Origin: Monosporascus cannonballus
Lineage: Eukaryota > Ascomycota > Sordariomycetes > Xylariales
Reading direction: 5' to 3'
Assembly: GCA_004154925.1 (NCBI GenBank)
Contig: QJNS01000063.1
Location: 62,001-126,000, forward strand
DNA: 64,000 bases
Part shown: positions 37,444-49,800 of the stretch, one piece after another
How the letters are laid out: each line of letters begins with the position of its first letter
How positions within the stretch are numbered: position 1 is the first letter of the stretch
The notes under the pieces: model-generated
Databases searched by the model: none
What the model was told of the DNA's origin: nothing
What the model saw: the letters and a program-made list of their open reading frames with translations, nothing else
Made by a program: the position numbers and the translations under genes

Positions 37444-37939
37444 CATTGAAATTTCTAAATAAAAGTAATATTAAAAATTCGATAATAAAAAAACGTTGAT
37501 TAATAAAATCGCGATTCAAAACAATGTGCGAAGTTAATTTATAAGTATTATAATAACGTTTAAAGTTTGCAAAATTATTAAATTTAAAGGTTTAAAAATA
37601 AAAAGACTGAAAAAGTAATAGAATATACGTATATAAATTATCAAATAAAAGTTTTTTCAAATAGATTAAAAATTATTAATAATGTTTATATTATTGATAT
37701 TTTCATTTAAAATTAAAACATATATAGCAAGATATATATCATAAACTTCTGTATTTCGATAACAAATAATTATTCAAATTCTAAAGTTTAATTACAAAAT
37801 ATAAGCAAAAAATAATTTACAATATTAATCAGTATATATTGATTATAACATAAATTTATTTATATAAAATTGATAATATGACGTTTTATAATAATTTAAA
37901 TTACTTAATATAATAATAACTATTACCGTTTTATTTTAT

Positions 37940-38395
37940 ATGTTGCGTTACCAGGGTAAATAATCGGTAAGATAATTATAATTAACGTAATTATTATAGT
38001 ACTTATAATTATATACGTTTGGAGCTTTTACAGTAAACTAGGCCATAACACGTTATTCGATTTTCTAACACTTGGCCTTCAAGCTTAAAGATAGCCATTC
38101 GACGATAATAAATACCTAAAACATATCGGCAGGGTTTGTAACAGCTGCATAACACCTAAGACTTATCCCGTATTGTTTATATATGTTTCGAAAAAAAAAA
38201 CGTTGGAAGTAATAGTCAAAATTTGAACCTTGTTCTAGTGGTATTATCTTCCATTTTATGATCATAATGTTACGATTGCACCTTATATCGTTTTACCACT
38301 ACAGTAAAAAATCGGTGGAATAATCGTAATTATGATAATTATCCTCGTGCTTCCAGCTGCATATATTCAGGAATTTTACGGTGGACAAACCGGTA
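37940..38395 (+). repeat. Two RIP-mutated copies of the 42-kb gene relic
   Basis: Bases 37947-38043 and 38292-38392 are about 100-bp direct repeats sharing TTACC, ATCGGT and a TTTTACRGT end. The second copy extends left to about 38215 and aligns with the minus strand of 41915-42120. For example, AATCGGTGGAATAATCGTAA here matches AATATCGGTGGAATGATCGC there. Differences are mostly C-to-T and G-to-A. The bases between the repeats (38044-38214) are unassigned. Confidence 0.7.
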
Positions 38396-39580
38396 ATAAT
38401 AAATTTAAAATTTTACATTATTTAAATATCTAGATTAATTTGTTAAACTAGCATGGCTATTTTTAATACGTTTAATATATAATATGTTTTATGTAATTAT
38501 AAACTTAATACATCCATACTTTAAGATATAAAGCAAATATTTTATAGGTTGAAATTAATAATAATATAACATTTGAATTTACCGTTTTAAATAAAGGTTT
38601 ATATAATATATATATATGAAATTCAATAACAAAAGATTGAATAAATTCATTTGTTTAAAAAACATTTATATCCATTTATGAAACGTTGCTCTTAACATGA
38701 AATATATAATGCTTTTTTAATAATCAATAATTAAGATATTTTATTATTATATAATAGGCAAAATATGTTAAAATTTAAATTTAAAGTTTTAAATTAGGCT
38801 TAAAAGGCCAATACACATTACGTTATATATTTTACATAATTAATTCTAAAATATACTTTATTTTTATTATTTAAATATACATTGAGTTGTAAAAAATAGA
38901 ACATTATTAAAAAGTTGTAAATTAAACTCAATAAATATATTTATATATATTGATAATAAGTATAATAGATTATGAAATTTTTTTAGTAGTTTTTATATAC
39001 ATTATACGAATATAGTAAGATATCTATTAATGGTTTTTTTATATTATTTTATTTCATATTGATTTATCACTTTTTATTAACGTTCTAATTGTAAATATAG
39101 TAAGACTTTTACATGTTTAAAATAAAACATTAATTATAATAGCTGGGGTTAAGAATTTAGATTTAATCGCATTTTTTCTATTAATAGAAAAAGCTATGTA
39201 ACAGACATACAAAGGATAAAATTGCTTTTATATTTATTGATATTGTTCTAAATTTTTTGATATCGCGGATTCTGCTGGGAATTCGATTTAGAAAGTCGGT
39301 AAATTGACCATGCAAGGTAGGAACACTAGTACCCAGTCCTCGACCTTTGTCGCTGATTTTCTTATACTGCTACAGGAAGCTAAAATCTCGGTATTTTCCG
39401 CCCGATTTAGCACTACTATTAGGCTTTTCGTTTTTTAAATTGTAAAACTTTATATTAATAGTATTTAACTATCAAACAGTTTAGAAAACAAATCAAGATT
39501 ATAAAATAGAACAATAATATGTATAATATACATAAAATATAAATCTACGATTGCAACATAATACTAAAAATAAAAAGATA
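38396..39580. other. AT-rich stretch; one GC-richer patch
   Basis: I see no gene or repeat I can name. A GC-richer patch at about 39260-39430 (with GGGAATTCGATTTAGAAAGT) stands out from its surroundings. It has no open frame or RNA fold I can support. Confidence 0.5.
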
Positions 39581-39738
39581 TAAAAAAATATAACCAAATA
39601 TAAAAAAATATAAAAAAATTTAAAAAAATTTAAAAAAATTTAAAAAAATTTAAAAAAATTTAAAAAAATATAAAAAAATATAACAAAATATAAGAAAATA
39701 TAAAAAAATATAAAAAAATATAAAGAAATATAAAAAAA
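39581..39738 (+). repeat. 10-bp tandem array of phased A-tracts
   Basis: About 15.8 copies of TAAAAAAATA run in strict 10-bp register. Units six to eleven carry the variant ending TT. A few single-base variants occur (TAACCAAATA, TAACAAAATA, TAAGAAAATA, TAAAGAAATA). A seven-base A-tract each helical turn is the arrangement known to bend DNA. Confidence 0.95.
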
Positions 39739-39754
39739 GTAATTATAAATATTG

Positions 39755-40035
39755 ATTTAGAGAGTAGAGAAAAATTGGCCTTGATTAGTGCGGATATATG
39801 AACTAGGTCGCATTCTAGAAAAAGAACACTAAAATAAAAATTTTAAACAGATTATTTTAATAATATGAAAATTCTATAACTGAAATATTAAAAAATATGA
39901 TACTTGATAATAGTAATAAATTTGAAAATTATTTCCCTTGCAGTTAGACCTACTGTTACAAAACTGCTTAATATATATATAAAACCTTAACCTTTTAATT
40001 ATGTATAGTTAATTATGTGCGTAATAATCTGCTAT
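39755..40035 (+). repeat. Dispersed repeat, copy 1 (RIP-mutated)
   Basis: It aligns with 45165-45440 over its whole length: TTGATTAGTGCGGATA here matches TTGATTAATGCGGATA there, then ATAACTGAAATA, CTTAATATATAT and a decayed end. This copy has lost the tRNA-like bases that the second keeps. Confidence 0.65.
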
Positions 40036-41880
40036 ATCTTAAGCCTTTGTTGTAACGATAAAAAAGGTTTCGATTTTATCGTAAAAAACACTAATAGGTT
40101 CACTTTATAAGAAACAAAATACATATATGTATTTATGATAAATTTTGGTTTCTTCCATTGAATATATTTCTTAATAATTTTAATTTAAAATGTTAATTTC
40201 TTTCACCCGCTTTTTATGTTTTAAAACTTTTTTCTTATTTTAGATTTTTGATCCTTCGATTATTAATTATTAATCGATTTTTATATTTTTTTAACCTGGT
40301 CATCTTGTATCAAACTGATATTTTCGTCGTTTTTCAGGACTCTGATATATATATTTTCGAATTATTGATATAGAGTTTTGAACGTTTTTCCTAGTATAAC
40401 TTAGGTACGTTAATAGAGTATTAACGAGTAAAATATATGTTTTGTTTTAATAATATAGTGTATCTTATATGTTAACTGGAAGCTATTTCGTATTTAACGC
40501 TGTATACCAGTATTTTAATCAAAAAATAAATAGATATCCGAAAAAAGCTTCAGAAATAAGCGGCAAAAGTTTACTAGGTCAAATTTCTCTAAATACGTTT
40601 TTATCATGATTTTGGTTACATAAATCAAAATAAATGTGAATTCCTTTTTTATGGTTTTGAATAATTATTTTCCCTTATTTAAACACGAGTTTTTAAATTG
40701 ATACAACCCAGATTCTCGTTTAATAATATAAAACCAAGTAATTGTCTAAATATTAAATTTTTAATTAAGGTATTATTTAAAAATTAAAATATCTTATACT
40801 TAGATGTAACCCATAAAAATCCGTTTATTGTATTCTTTATTGATAAAAATTTAATATTCTTTTAATATAATGGTTTAACTAAATAATATCGAATATTATA
40901 AAAGTGTATTATAATCCTATATATAAGGTGTTATTTTAATACTTATATTCTGTAATTTGATCAATGCGATAAATATCGTAAGTTAAATATTAAACGTAAT
41001 TTAATGTCAAATGCCAAATAATAGCTTTTATTTTTTATTTGATAATACATGATGTAATTGAGTTACAAAACTACTATTTTTGGAAAGCAATATAATTTTA
41101 GTTTTTATTATTTTTCTTGAAAATAGGTTTATGAATGGAATTATATTTTTTAATAAAAACTGATTTTTATTGATCATAATTATAATAATATTTTTAAAAA
41201 GTTATGTCTGTCACATTATATTATAAGTCTAGATTATTTTCAATATTCTGCAATATTCTAAAAATAATTTAAAATAACCTGTTTCCCTGAGAAATATAAA
41301 TTAATAGACATCAATTAATATAAGTTAATCGGCTCACTAATATAAGATAAAAAACATAACGTAAAATATTATTACATTATTATTTCGGTATTTCATTAAA
41401 ATACAATATATTTATAGCCTTAGTTCTCGTAATATCGATTAATATATTTAAATTTAGCTAAAGGTGTTTTATGTTTGGCTTATGATTAATTAATATTCAT
41501 TTTTCAAAACGGATTGTCTATAAAATTAATACTATAATATGAACAAGACAATATAAAATAAAATAACTAACAAATCAAGATGGAAATATAGGAATATAAG
41601 ATACAATTAATAAAATCTGTAATGGGTATAAGTATTCAAAAGTTTTTAATTTCGATAGTAAAAAATAATAAAAATTAATTAATATTATATTCGTTTTCCG
41701 TAATTAATAATATTTTTTAAAAAAACTTCCGAGTTCGAAACGATCTTAAAAATCTTTATTGAATTTTCATGAAAAGGAGACCGTAGGTTATCCTTATTTC
41801 TAATTCATTACTTACAAACATTATTATTTCAATATATTTTTAAATTTTAATTATTTTATTTTTTATTTTTAATTTACCAT
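40036..41880. other. AT-rich stretch with nothing recognisable
   Basis: There is no open frame, RNA or repeat boundary that I can support. TpG and CpA are more common here than in the Gypsy bodies, so this may be decayed low-copy sequence instead of a recent transposon. Confidence 0.5.
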
Positions 41881-41903
41881 ATTGAATTGGGGATAGGGCC
41901 AAT

Positions 41904-42197
41904 CTAGCTGTGTGGGGTACAGAACATCTTGATTAGGGCTTGTGTTACGGCTTGGTCCACGGTAAGAGCTCCAGTATATATGCAGCTGTAAGCACCAGGA
42001 TGATTGCCACAATTGCGATCATTCCACCGATATTTTGCCCTGGTCCCGCAGCGGTATAAGGTGCAGCCGTTACAGCTTGGGAGTGGAAATTGTGTCACGT
42101 CCCTTCTGCTATGGAAAACTACATTCAAAAGTTGACGGGTCAGCATTTTATTGACCGCCGCCGACCCACTTAGAAATGCTAGAACCTTCGATAACAA
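41904..42197 (-). pseudogene. Gene relic with a hydrophobic segment, little RIP
   Basis: A patch of near-normal composition (about 41885-42255). One minus-strand frame is open for 97 codons and rich in cysteine (SCNGCTLYRCGTRAKY), but it starts at TTG. A second frame over the same bases reads AAPYTAAGPGQNIGGM followed by IAIVAIILVLTAAYIL, a typical membrane segment, and stops soon after (LLPWTKP). The second looks more protein-like and could be the C-terminal exon of a membrane-anchored protein. Which frame is real is not settled. Two RIP-mutated relatives lie at 37940-38395. I do not recognise the family. Confidence 0.45.
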
Positions 42198-42259
42198 ACA
42201 TCGTCGATGCCTAACAGTTAGCTATCACCTTGCAGCCTAGCAACCTAACACCAACTCCA

Positions 42260-45160
42260 CTTCAATATTGATTACTTATTTATATATATCGATATTCGAA
42301 TTGAGATATATTTTTCGGTTAATACATTTAATTAATTTATTACGGCAAATGTTAAACCGCCAAACCTTTTTAAATCTTAAAATTGTCGGTTTGATGTAAA
42401 CTTTTAGAAATTAAATAAAGAAACCAATTCTGCGTCCATAAAGTATAATCTTTAAATATTATTGAAAATATATAAATTAAAAATAAACAAAACTTCAAGG
42501 ATTTGGATTACGTTTTAATATATAGTTGTCGTATTCTTAAAATTCTGAAATCAATTATATTTATAACGTTTTCTTTTTGTAAAATTAATAACCTATTAAT
42601 ATCTTGTTCTTTTTAAAATACGAAATCTTTGATTAATTTGTCCGACATGCGTAAAAACTAAAACCCTATGTATTGTTTAACTTTTTACTTAAATTATATT
42701 TATTTCTTAAGTATTGTTTTCGTAATATTATCAAAAAATAATACTTATTGTCTTTTTATAATTGTATCGAAATATTTAGCTTGTATTTTTTTAAATTAAA
42801 GATAAATTAATTTATTTAAAACCGTTTCATAGTTTTCTTAATTTTAAATATCGTTAAGTAATCATTTTAAAATTAGAGGTTAACAATAATAGTACTTAAT
42901 ATTAATAATAAATCATTATTTTCATATTTATATTTTAATATTTCTTTTGGTTCAGAAATTACTATCCAATTTTTTATAGGACTAGTATTATTAAAAAACA
43001 AAAAGTTTCGTTAATAGTCTTCTTCAATATTTTAATATATAATCGATATTCAAAACATTAATGTAATTTTTATTTAGAGTATTTTCAAATATTGCGAAAT
43101 ACAAACATTTTCGTCAGAATTACATTTGAATTCATTAAAAAGAAGTATTTAAAATAATATACATTTTATTTACCTGCGGTTCCGTTATAAATCTGTTTTT
43201 TCAATAGCGAATGGCGGGTATTAACTTCTGAAAAATATTTAACGCTTAATTATTAATTATTCAAATGTTATATTCTACAAGTAAATCTAAAATAACATTG
43301 ATATTTATTTATTTTACCTTCGTTAACTAGTAATATTAAATTATAATATATTATATTAATGATTAAGGATATATTAAGTTGCTATTTTAGATTTATGAAA
43401 TACGTCATTTACCACTTTATAAATGTCACCAAAAATATTATTACCTTTTTAAACGGTTTCCAAATTATCCAATATTTCCATTTTCGAATATGTATCGATT
43501 TTTAATTTTGCGAAAAATGTTTCTAATAATTATATCGAGTTGATTGATCAATACAATTCAATATTTAAAGGTAATTAATTTAAAGATTTTTAACGAGGTT
43601 TTTACAAATATCGCAAACGAAATTAAAGGTTTATAAATTAAATTGTAAGGTTGTTTACAAATTCGATAAAAGCTATTTTAATATTTAATTGAAAATGTTT
43701 ATTAATTCACGTTATATAATTAGACTTTGTAAAACTTTCAAATATTCAAGTGTATTATAATTTTAATGTTTTAATCGTTTTCAATATTAAAGTAAAACAT
43801 CAATTAAGTTGTAACCTTTATATATAGATATTTTCCAAAAGATTACAATTATTGCTTGCTTTTATCTGATTATTTACTTTCGTATATATCATTATTATTC
43901 TTTATCAAATAACTTTATCATTATTTATTCGATATTTAATTTTGAATATTTATCTGAATAAGGTGTATGGTTATAAATTACCAGTTTTTCGATAACTTGA
44001 TATGTATTTTATTTAACGTTTCTTTTACAATATCGTATAATGAATAAATTTCATTATCTAATAATTTCAGTCAATTATTCGTTTGTGACTTAATTAATTT
44101 TGAATATCTGTTTTATTCTTAATAAATTGCATTAATTTACTAACAAAATGCACTCTTGATAATAACATCTTATAAAGCTTTTGAGAAGGCAAATATATTA
44201 ATTAATAAAAGGATTAAATACAATTTTATTTAACCGGATTTCAATTTTATCTTTTTGAATATATTCTCATATTTTAATATATCGTAAAATATTTTTAGTT
44301 TATTAACCTTTCAAAATCACTTCTTTATTTCATGTTTACTTTTCTAATTAGTAAATTACGCAATTTTACGATATTATATAATACGTACCTTTATTATCCA
44401 AATAATATTAGTAGTTTTGTGTTTTAGTAACTCAATTCTTTACGCCATTAAATTTACCTTTATGGTATTAAAAGTCCGTTTTATAATTTCTAATATCGCT
44501 TTATAATTTCGATTAATCCAAACGCGATTCATCTTTATAATAATTTATAAAAATTGAGAACATAGTTTTTTATTTTAATACTAGTTATAAATATTATTTT
44601 TAAGAAATGTTTAATTTACTTTTCATTACTATTATTTGCTCTTTTCATTAATGCGTTAATTAGTGAGATATACTTTTTTCTTTGTTGATTGTTTTGGTAC
44701 ATAGTTTGAACATTTTTCTAATTTCAAAAATTTAACTAATATAGATAAATCTTTTTTTTTTCGAAAGTGTTTTTGATTTTATGTTTAACTGGAACTCCGT
44801 TTAGAAAATATATACTTATTTAGAGATTCTTTTCATAGCTTTAAATCTAATAATCTATTAATTTTTAATTTTGAAATATTCGAATAATTTGTATACACTT
44901 TCGATAATTATTTTATATATATTATGATTTGGCAAAAATTCAACAATTTAAATCTCTGGATAAACATATTTAACAAGTTATTCAATGATATTAAACGATA
45001 TTAAAAAAACTTAAATAAATAAAGAAATTCAAACAATTTTTAAAGCTTCGAAAATGTGCTAAAGTTTAAATCTTTACTTAGGAAATAGGAAACGCTATAT
45101 ATGAAATTAAGTACTATAATGATCCTATTTAAAAGCCCTATTTAAAAGCAGTATTAAATT
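42260..45160. other. AT-rich stretch with nothing recognisable
   Basis: This is 2.9 kb of AT-rich sequence without supported genes. A small GC-richer spot near 43170-43230 (TACCTGCGGTTCCG) has no frame. It is possibly old retrotransposon sequence. Confidence 0.5.
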
Positions 45161-45164
45161 AGGT

Positions 45165-45440
45165 TAGGGAGATAATTGGTTTTGATTAATGCGGATAAGC
45201 ATTCTATATTTCGATATGGAAAGACATTATCGAAAAGAAAAACCTAATCCGATTATATTAATGGTATCGAACCTCGATAACTGAAATAGCAGAAAACATG
45301 CTCAAAAGTGATGGTCGTGGGTGATGCCTGGGGGTCGAACCTCTGGCGCAAAAGAACTTCTTAATATATATGCGAGACGCGGGCTTTCTGATGAGCCGAG
45401 CTTGATTATAGGCGTAACATCCCGCGTCACTTCAGTATTG
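45165..45440 (+). repeat. Dispersed repeat, copy 2, with tRNA-like part
   Basis: This is the better preserved copy of the repeat at 39755-40035. It contains on the minus strand a tRNA-Met-like segment (45318-45412), which makes a tRNA-derived SINE one possible origin. No poly-A tail or target duplication could be identified. Confidence 0.6.
45318..45412 (-). pseudogene. tRNA-Met-like segment in dispersed repeat
   Basis: On the minus strand GGCTCATCAGAAAGCC is a good D-arm and A-box of fungal elongator tRNA-Met type. It is followed by CGCGTCTCGCAT and, 30 bases on, AGAGGTTCGACCCCC, a T-arm and B-box with mismatched stem. The anticodon arm is interrupted by about 20 extra bases and the acceptor stem does not pair. 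It is therefore a tRNA-derived relic, not a gene. Confidence 0.4.
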
Positions 45441-46014
45441 ATATTATTTTATTAAAAATCCACGACATAATTTTTAAATTTTAAAATCCTTTGAATATAC
45501 TTTGATAATAAATTACGAATCAAAGTAAATAAAATTAATCAAATATACTTTCAGCAAATTTAAACCCCCTAATATTAATATGGAATTAAAACTAGTAAGA
45601 AGTACTAAAGTGCACATATATAATAAAATTAATTATAATAATACAATAAAAAGAGAGAATGCGAAAAAAATACTTTAATTACAAATATTATGGAAAAAGT
45701 ATTTATAATAATATGTTTTCGATTAAGGACTGTAATTTAAAATTTAAACATTTTTACAAATATTTTATTGTAATGTTAGATATATAACAAATTCTTAAAT
45801 AGAAGATTCAAAGGGACTATACGAATAAGACCAGAAAATCGTAAAATACATTTTCAACACTGTTTTTTCTAAATATTACGAGACTTATAATTGAAAGAAT
45901 AAGAAATTACATATTTTATGAACGTAGTTAAGCAAAAAGTATAAAAATAGTTCATGTTTAAAGCTTTACGATAAATACCTAAAATATATTATTAAATTTA
46001 TCTCAACGAACCGG
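45441..46014. other. AT-rich stretch with nothing recognisable
   Basis: No feature is supported in these 570 bases. Confidence 0.5.
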
Positions 46015-46140
46015 TTAATTATTAATTAAACTATCGTTATCAGAGTTTATATTAGCAGAAATATTATAACAAATTAATTGCTCAAGTAACACAGTTACGT
46101 TTCGTAATCTTAAACTTATTTCAATTAATTAACTAGTATT
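46015..46140 (-). repeat. Old partial Gypsy LTR
   Basis: It aligns with the shared LTR tail in minus orientation: GGTTAATTATTAATTAAACT, then TTTATATTAGCAGAAATATT, then CAGTTACGTTTCGTAAT, matching 30578-30685. Only the tail is left and no internal sequence is attached. Confidence 0.65.
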
Positions 46141-46518
46141 AGGGGCTACCATGATTTAAAATACGAATTTTATGAATATATATATATTATATATATGAGT
46201 TGAATTTGGACTAAATTTTAAATTTATAATAAATTAATTACCATTAAATCCGATTCATTTCATTTAAATCTATTTAAATATGGACACCTAAAATAGCCAA
46301 ATTACGTAATCCATTTTTTATAAATTCGATTATTCCCTGCGATCGATATTAGTTTAAGTTTTAATAATATTTTCTCTTTTTAAAAGTCTTTGATTTAAAT
46401 ATTCTTTTTTATAATCAACTATATTTTTATTATAGCAACTTATATTGTTAACTGAACGCATTGCAATTGCTTTAAAAAAAGACCTCAATTTTTTATGGTT
46501 TAATATTATAAAATACGC

Positions 46519-46640
46519 TTTTAAAATAATATTATATATGCCCCCAATTAGAAATATCATGTAATAGAAAATATTTTAAAATAATATTGTATATGCCCTT
46601 ATTTAGAAATAGCATGTAATAGTAAATAATTTAAAATAAT
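46519..46640 (+). repeat. 55-bp tandem duplication
   Basis: Two units (46519-46573 and 46574-46628) start TTTTAAAATAATATT and contain ATATGCCC and CATGTAATAG. A third begins with TTTAAAATAATTGTTG and fades out. Confidence 0.85.
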
Positions 46641-46849
46641 TGTTGTTATGAGCAATATGTTAAAAGTTGATGCCGTTATAACAACCTTGATATTCAGATT
46701 ACTCTTCTGCTTTATACTAAGAGTGAAATATTTTTTAAATTATAAAAACAATATAATTAAAAAGGATTTTTACATTTTTTATAAAAAATAAAAAATCACC
46801 TAGCCTATAAAAAATGCGGTACTAGCGAGAACATTAAGGTTTTTTTCGG

Positions 46850-47200
46850 TCACAACGATAAAAACGTTTTTATAAAAAAAACCAACATTATTAACCGTAT
46901 ATTTTGCTTAAAAATAAATAAAACAAATAAATCGGCGCCAAAACCGAGTTTATCAACACCGTATGGCCCGGTAAATTTCTTTAGTGGTTCGATATGGAAA
47001 ACCTTCATTAAAGAGCCATTATTATAAATTTCGAGGTTATTAATTAATACTTTCAAATAACCGTTACATATTTAGGAAAGCTTTTACGGGTTTTTAAATA
47101 GTCTTGAAATTTGGTTATTCTTTTTGGATTAATTCAATATTAGATAAATTCGTTGTTTTATATACTAAGGTTCTTTTTCTATTTTGTATATAAGTTCATT
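46850..47200 (-). pseudogene. Relic of a divergent Gypsy chromodomain region
   Basis: Bases 47090-47170 align on the minus strand with the chromodomain coding region at 31640-31720 (shared TTTTACGGGTTT, CTTGAAATTTGG, TTAGATAAATTCG). Downstream of it on the minus strand a 68-codon open frame (46850-47056) reads KKFTGPYGVDKLGFGADLFV, which I cannot place. No LTR is seen nearby in the right position. The rest of this element, if present, has decayed into the AT-rich bases to the right. Confidence 0.5.
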
Positions 47201-48856
47201 TTTGGTTGGTATTTAATTTCGTTTAATCTAAGATATAATAATAAGTGTTATTAATTTAAATAAACATTATAACAAATACAATACGAAGTAACCTTAAATG
47301 AAATATGTTTTTAATTGTAATTTAATGTTCATATTGCAATTATATCTGAATTAATATATTTAACAGCGAACTCGTTTATAAATTTACAAATATATATTTT
47401 TTGTAAAAAAATAAACCTTTTTACTTTTTCGCGAACGTTTCCATATTAACTTTCTTTAATTATAACATTTCGTTACTTAATAATATATCAATTTTAAATT
47501 ATCCCTTCATTTCCCAATCTAATTATATAAATAATTTTGCGGCACGTAAAATTTGTAATGTAATCAAGTTCTCTACATATATCTTAATGTCTTTTATATT
47601 AATATTTAAAATTAATATTGCTTAATAAATATCATTGTGATTTTATTCTTTCAAGGATAATTAACATAATACAGTAAATAACTTATTAACTTTTAATATA
47701 ATAATCCAGAAATCTTCTTTATTTAAAATTTAATTAACTTTTGTAATTTATAATTTAAAGCGCTCTATATTTCATAGATTTATGAAGAGTTTAAAATGAA
47801 ACTAAATCTTGATTGACAATAAACTTAAACTCGCAATTTCGTAGATTTGTTTATAATTACGAGATTATTATTTCAATATTTTGTTATTACTAGATTTTCG
47901 GATTTCGAAATGTTATAAGAAAATTTATAAAATTTAATTTCAAAGGTTTTTCTCAAATTCAAGGTAATTATAACGTGTCATAAGGTTTATAATGTTAATA
48001 GTTTTTATATCAGCATTGCAATTTTTAGAAATTGACTAATATTTTAAATGGTTTTTAAAATTTTACACATTTTCAAATAATTATGTATTTTGTAGGCATA
48101 TAAATGTTGTATTTCAGTTATTTAATGACTATCAGAAATATAAAGCTGATTTGAATATCTATTTTTTATAAATCGTATTTATGTTTTGTAATATCTTAAT
48201 ATCTATAATATAATATAATTGATATTTATATAATCTATTACCGGTATAAATACCTCTTTGGAAAAATATTCAAAATTCAAGAATTAATTTTAATTATTGT
48301 TGTAGAAACTTTGGATCCTTTTAAAAATATTGATTTTATCTTTTTTCTAGCTCTTTTTATAAAAGAAATAAAGATAGAAATTTTTTATTTTTTATTTTTA
48401 ATAATTGTCTTTTGCAGATTTTGTAATGGTAGTACATTTGATAAAATTTAATAATTTCTATAAATTTATTCCTTCTAAGTGTTTCTAAAAATGCGTATTT
48501 CTTGAAAAAACTGTATTCGCAATTATACTTTATATACTTAAAACCATATATAGAAAACATGTGTTTGTTATTTTATATGTCAATGTTTTATAAAATATAA
48601 TTTTTATTAATAATTTAATGATTTTATTTTTATCTTTGAAACATAATTTACAGCTCTAATGTTTAATTTAACTAACCGTATTATGTTGCATTGAATTGAA
48701 ATTTATAAATAAATAAATATTCTTTTAGATATTTATTAAACTTTTACAGTTTAGTATATCAATATAAAAGTTTTTAATCCTATATATTAAAAACATATAA
48801 TAATTTTAATATATCTTTATATCAATCTTTTTGCATTACTTAATATATATAGAGAA
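47201..48856. other. AT-rich stretch, probably decayed Gypsy interior
   Basis: There are no readable domains. Its place upstream of the relic chromodomain on the minus strand suggests that integrase and RT once lay here. A 67-codon minus-strand frame (48357-48560) shows no motif. Confidence 0.4.
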
Positions 48857-49229
48857 TGTGACGGCTAGGGGGTTTAACCAGCTATTAAAGCCTAGTTGTA
48901 TGGGTTTATGTCGGCCGGAGTATTGTGGGATTCTGAATAATGGATGCAATAACGTATTACGTCTCGTAATACCAAGGGTGCTTCGGGTGACGAAGTTGTA
49001 TTGCAACCTGGTGCTATTTAAATTATGGAAATAATAAACGTATATATCCTTTTTTTTACCTTGACTATTTATGATTAGGCAGCCAGTGATAATTATGATT
49101 ATTTAGGACCATCTTTAATTATTAATGATTATTGGCTTGGCAGTAAGCACAGTTACGTAATATGGGCAGTGGCCCGTATAAATTTTATCTTGATCGTCTT
49201 TTGAGGCCGAAGCTTGTTGGGTCGTAATA
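48857..49229 (-). repeat. 3' LTR, type II head
   Basis: It starts TGTGACGGCTAGGGGG on the plus strand and ends AGCTTGTTGGGTCGTAATA. The polypurine tract (plus strand CGATTTTCCCTTTC) follows at 49230. It is little mutated compared with its 5' partner. Confidence 0.92.
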
Positions 49230-49420
49230 CGATTTTCCCTTTCTAAAAATGTTGCCCTTTAGATTTTTTCCTTTTTTTCCCGTTTGGTAAGTGACCCCCT
49301 TTTTTTCTTTTGTTCCTAATTATATCGTCTCGTATTTTCAAGATTCGTCATGTTTTTCGTTCTTTTACCGTTCGTCGTATTGACCTCGTAAAAGCATTTA
49401 ACGTATTTGGGTAAGACGTT

Positions 49421-49800
49421 ATGGCCTGCTTTTATTGTTTTTCGACATATATCAGGTGTAACATAATGGAAAACGTTTTAAGATATAACAAATATATTAA
49501 TCGAGGTTCGTTTTGCGACGGTACCGGCATACCGTTTTCCGCCTATAAAATATTGGTTAAAAGCATTTGCGTTTGGAACCAAAAGAATCGCTTATCAAAA
49601 ACCGATTATTAACGCTTTAACATCTTTATTTTAAGCCTTAACCTCGGTATTAAAAGCAAATAAATAAAGCTTTTTTATTTAATTCATTTGCGTAAGCAAA
49701 AGGCGTTCGTTCGTTCGAAAGGCGTTATCATGGTATAACGTAAGCTTTAATTATTAAACGAATTAGAAAATAAAAACGTTAGGAACAAGAACAGCCAAAG
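49421..49800 (+). pseudogene. antisense ORF with cysteine cluster
   Basis: This lies antisense to the retrotransposon, between its 3' LTR and chromodomain. The 63-codon frame 49421-49612 reads MACFYCFSTYIRC, then INRGSFCDGTGIP, then KSICVWNQKNRLSKTD. Restoring RIP-type C-to-Y changes would give a pattern close to C-x2-C-x6-C-x6-C-x2-C-x6/7-C, reminiscent of a zinc cluster. That is inference. A basic, possibly coiled stretch (LLNELENKNVRNKN) follows after stops near 49760. It is the best preserved of the antisense frames and corresponds to 21247-21552 and 31151-31340. The function is unknown. Confidence 0.55.

Noticed and set aside
38225..38290. A-box-like TGTTCTAGTGGTAT suggesting a tRNA
   Set aside because: There is no B-box in range and no stems pair. 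The bases align with the gene relic at 42 kb instead.
39260..39430. GC-richer patch considered as 5S rRNA or another small RNA
   Set aside because: It does not resemble the 5S internal promoter or fold as I read it, and no open frame is present.
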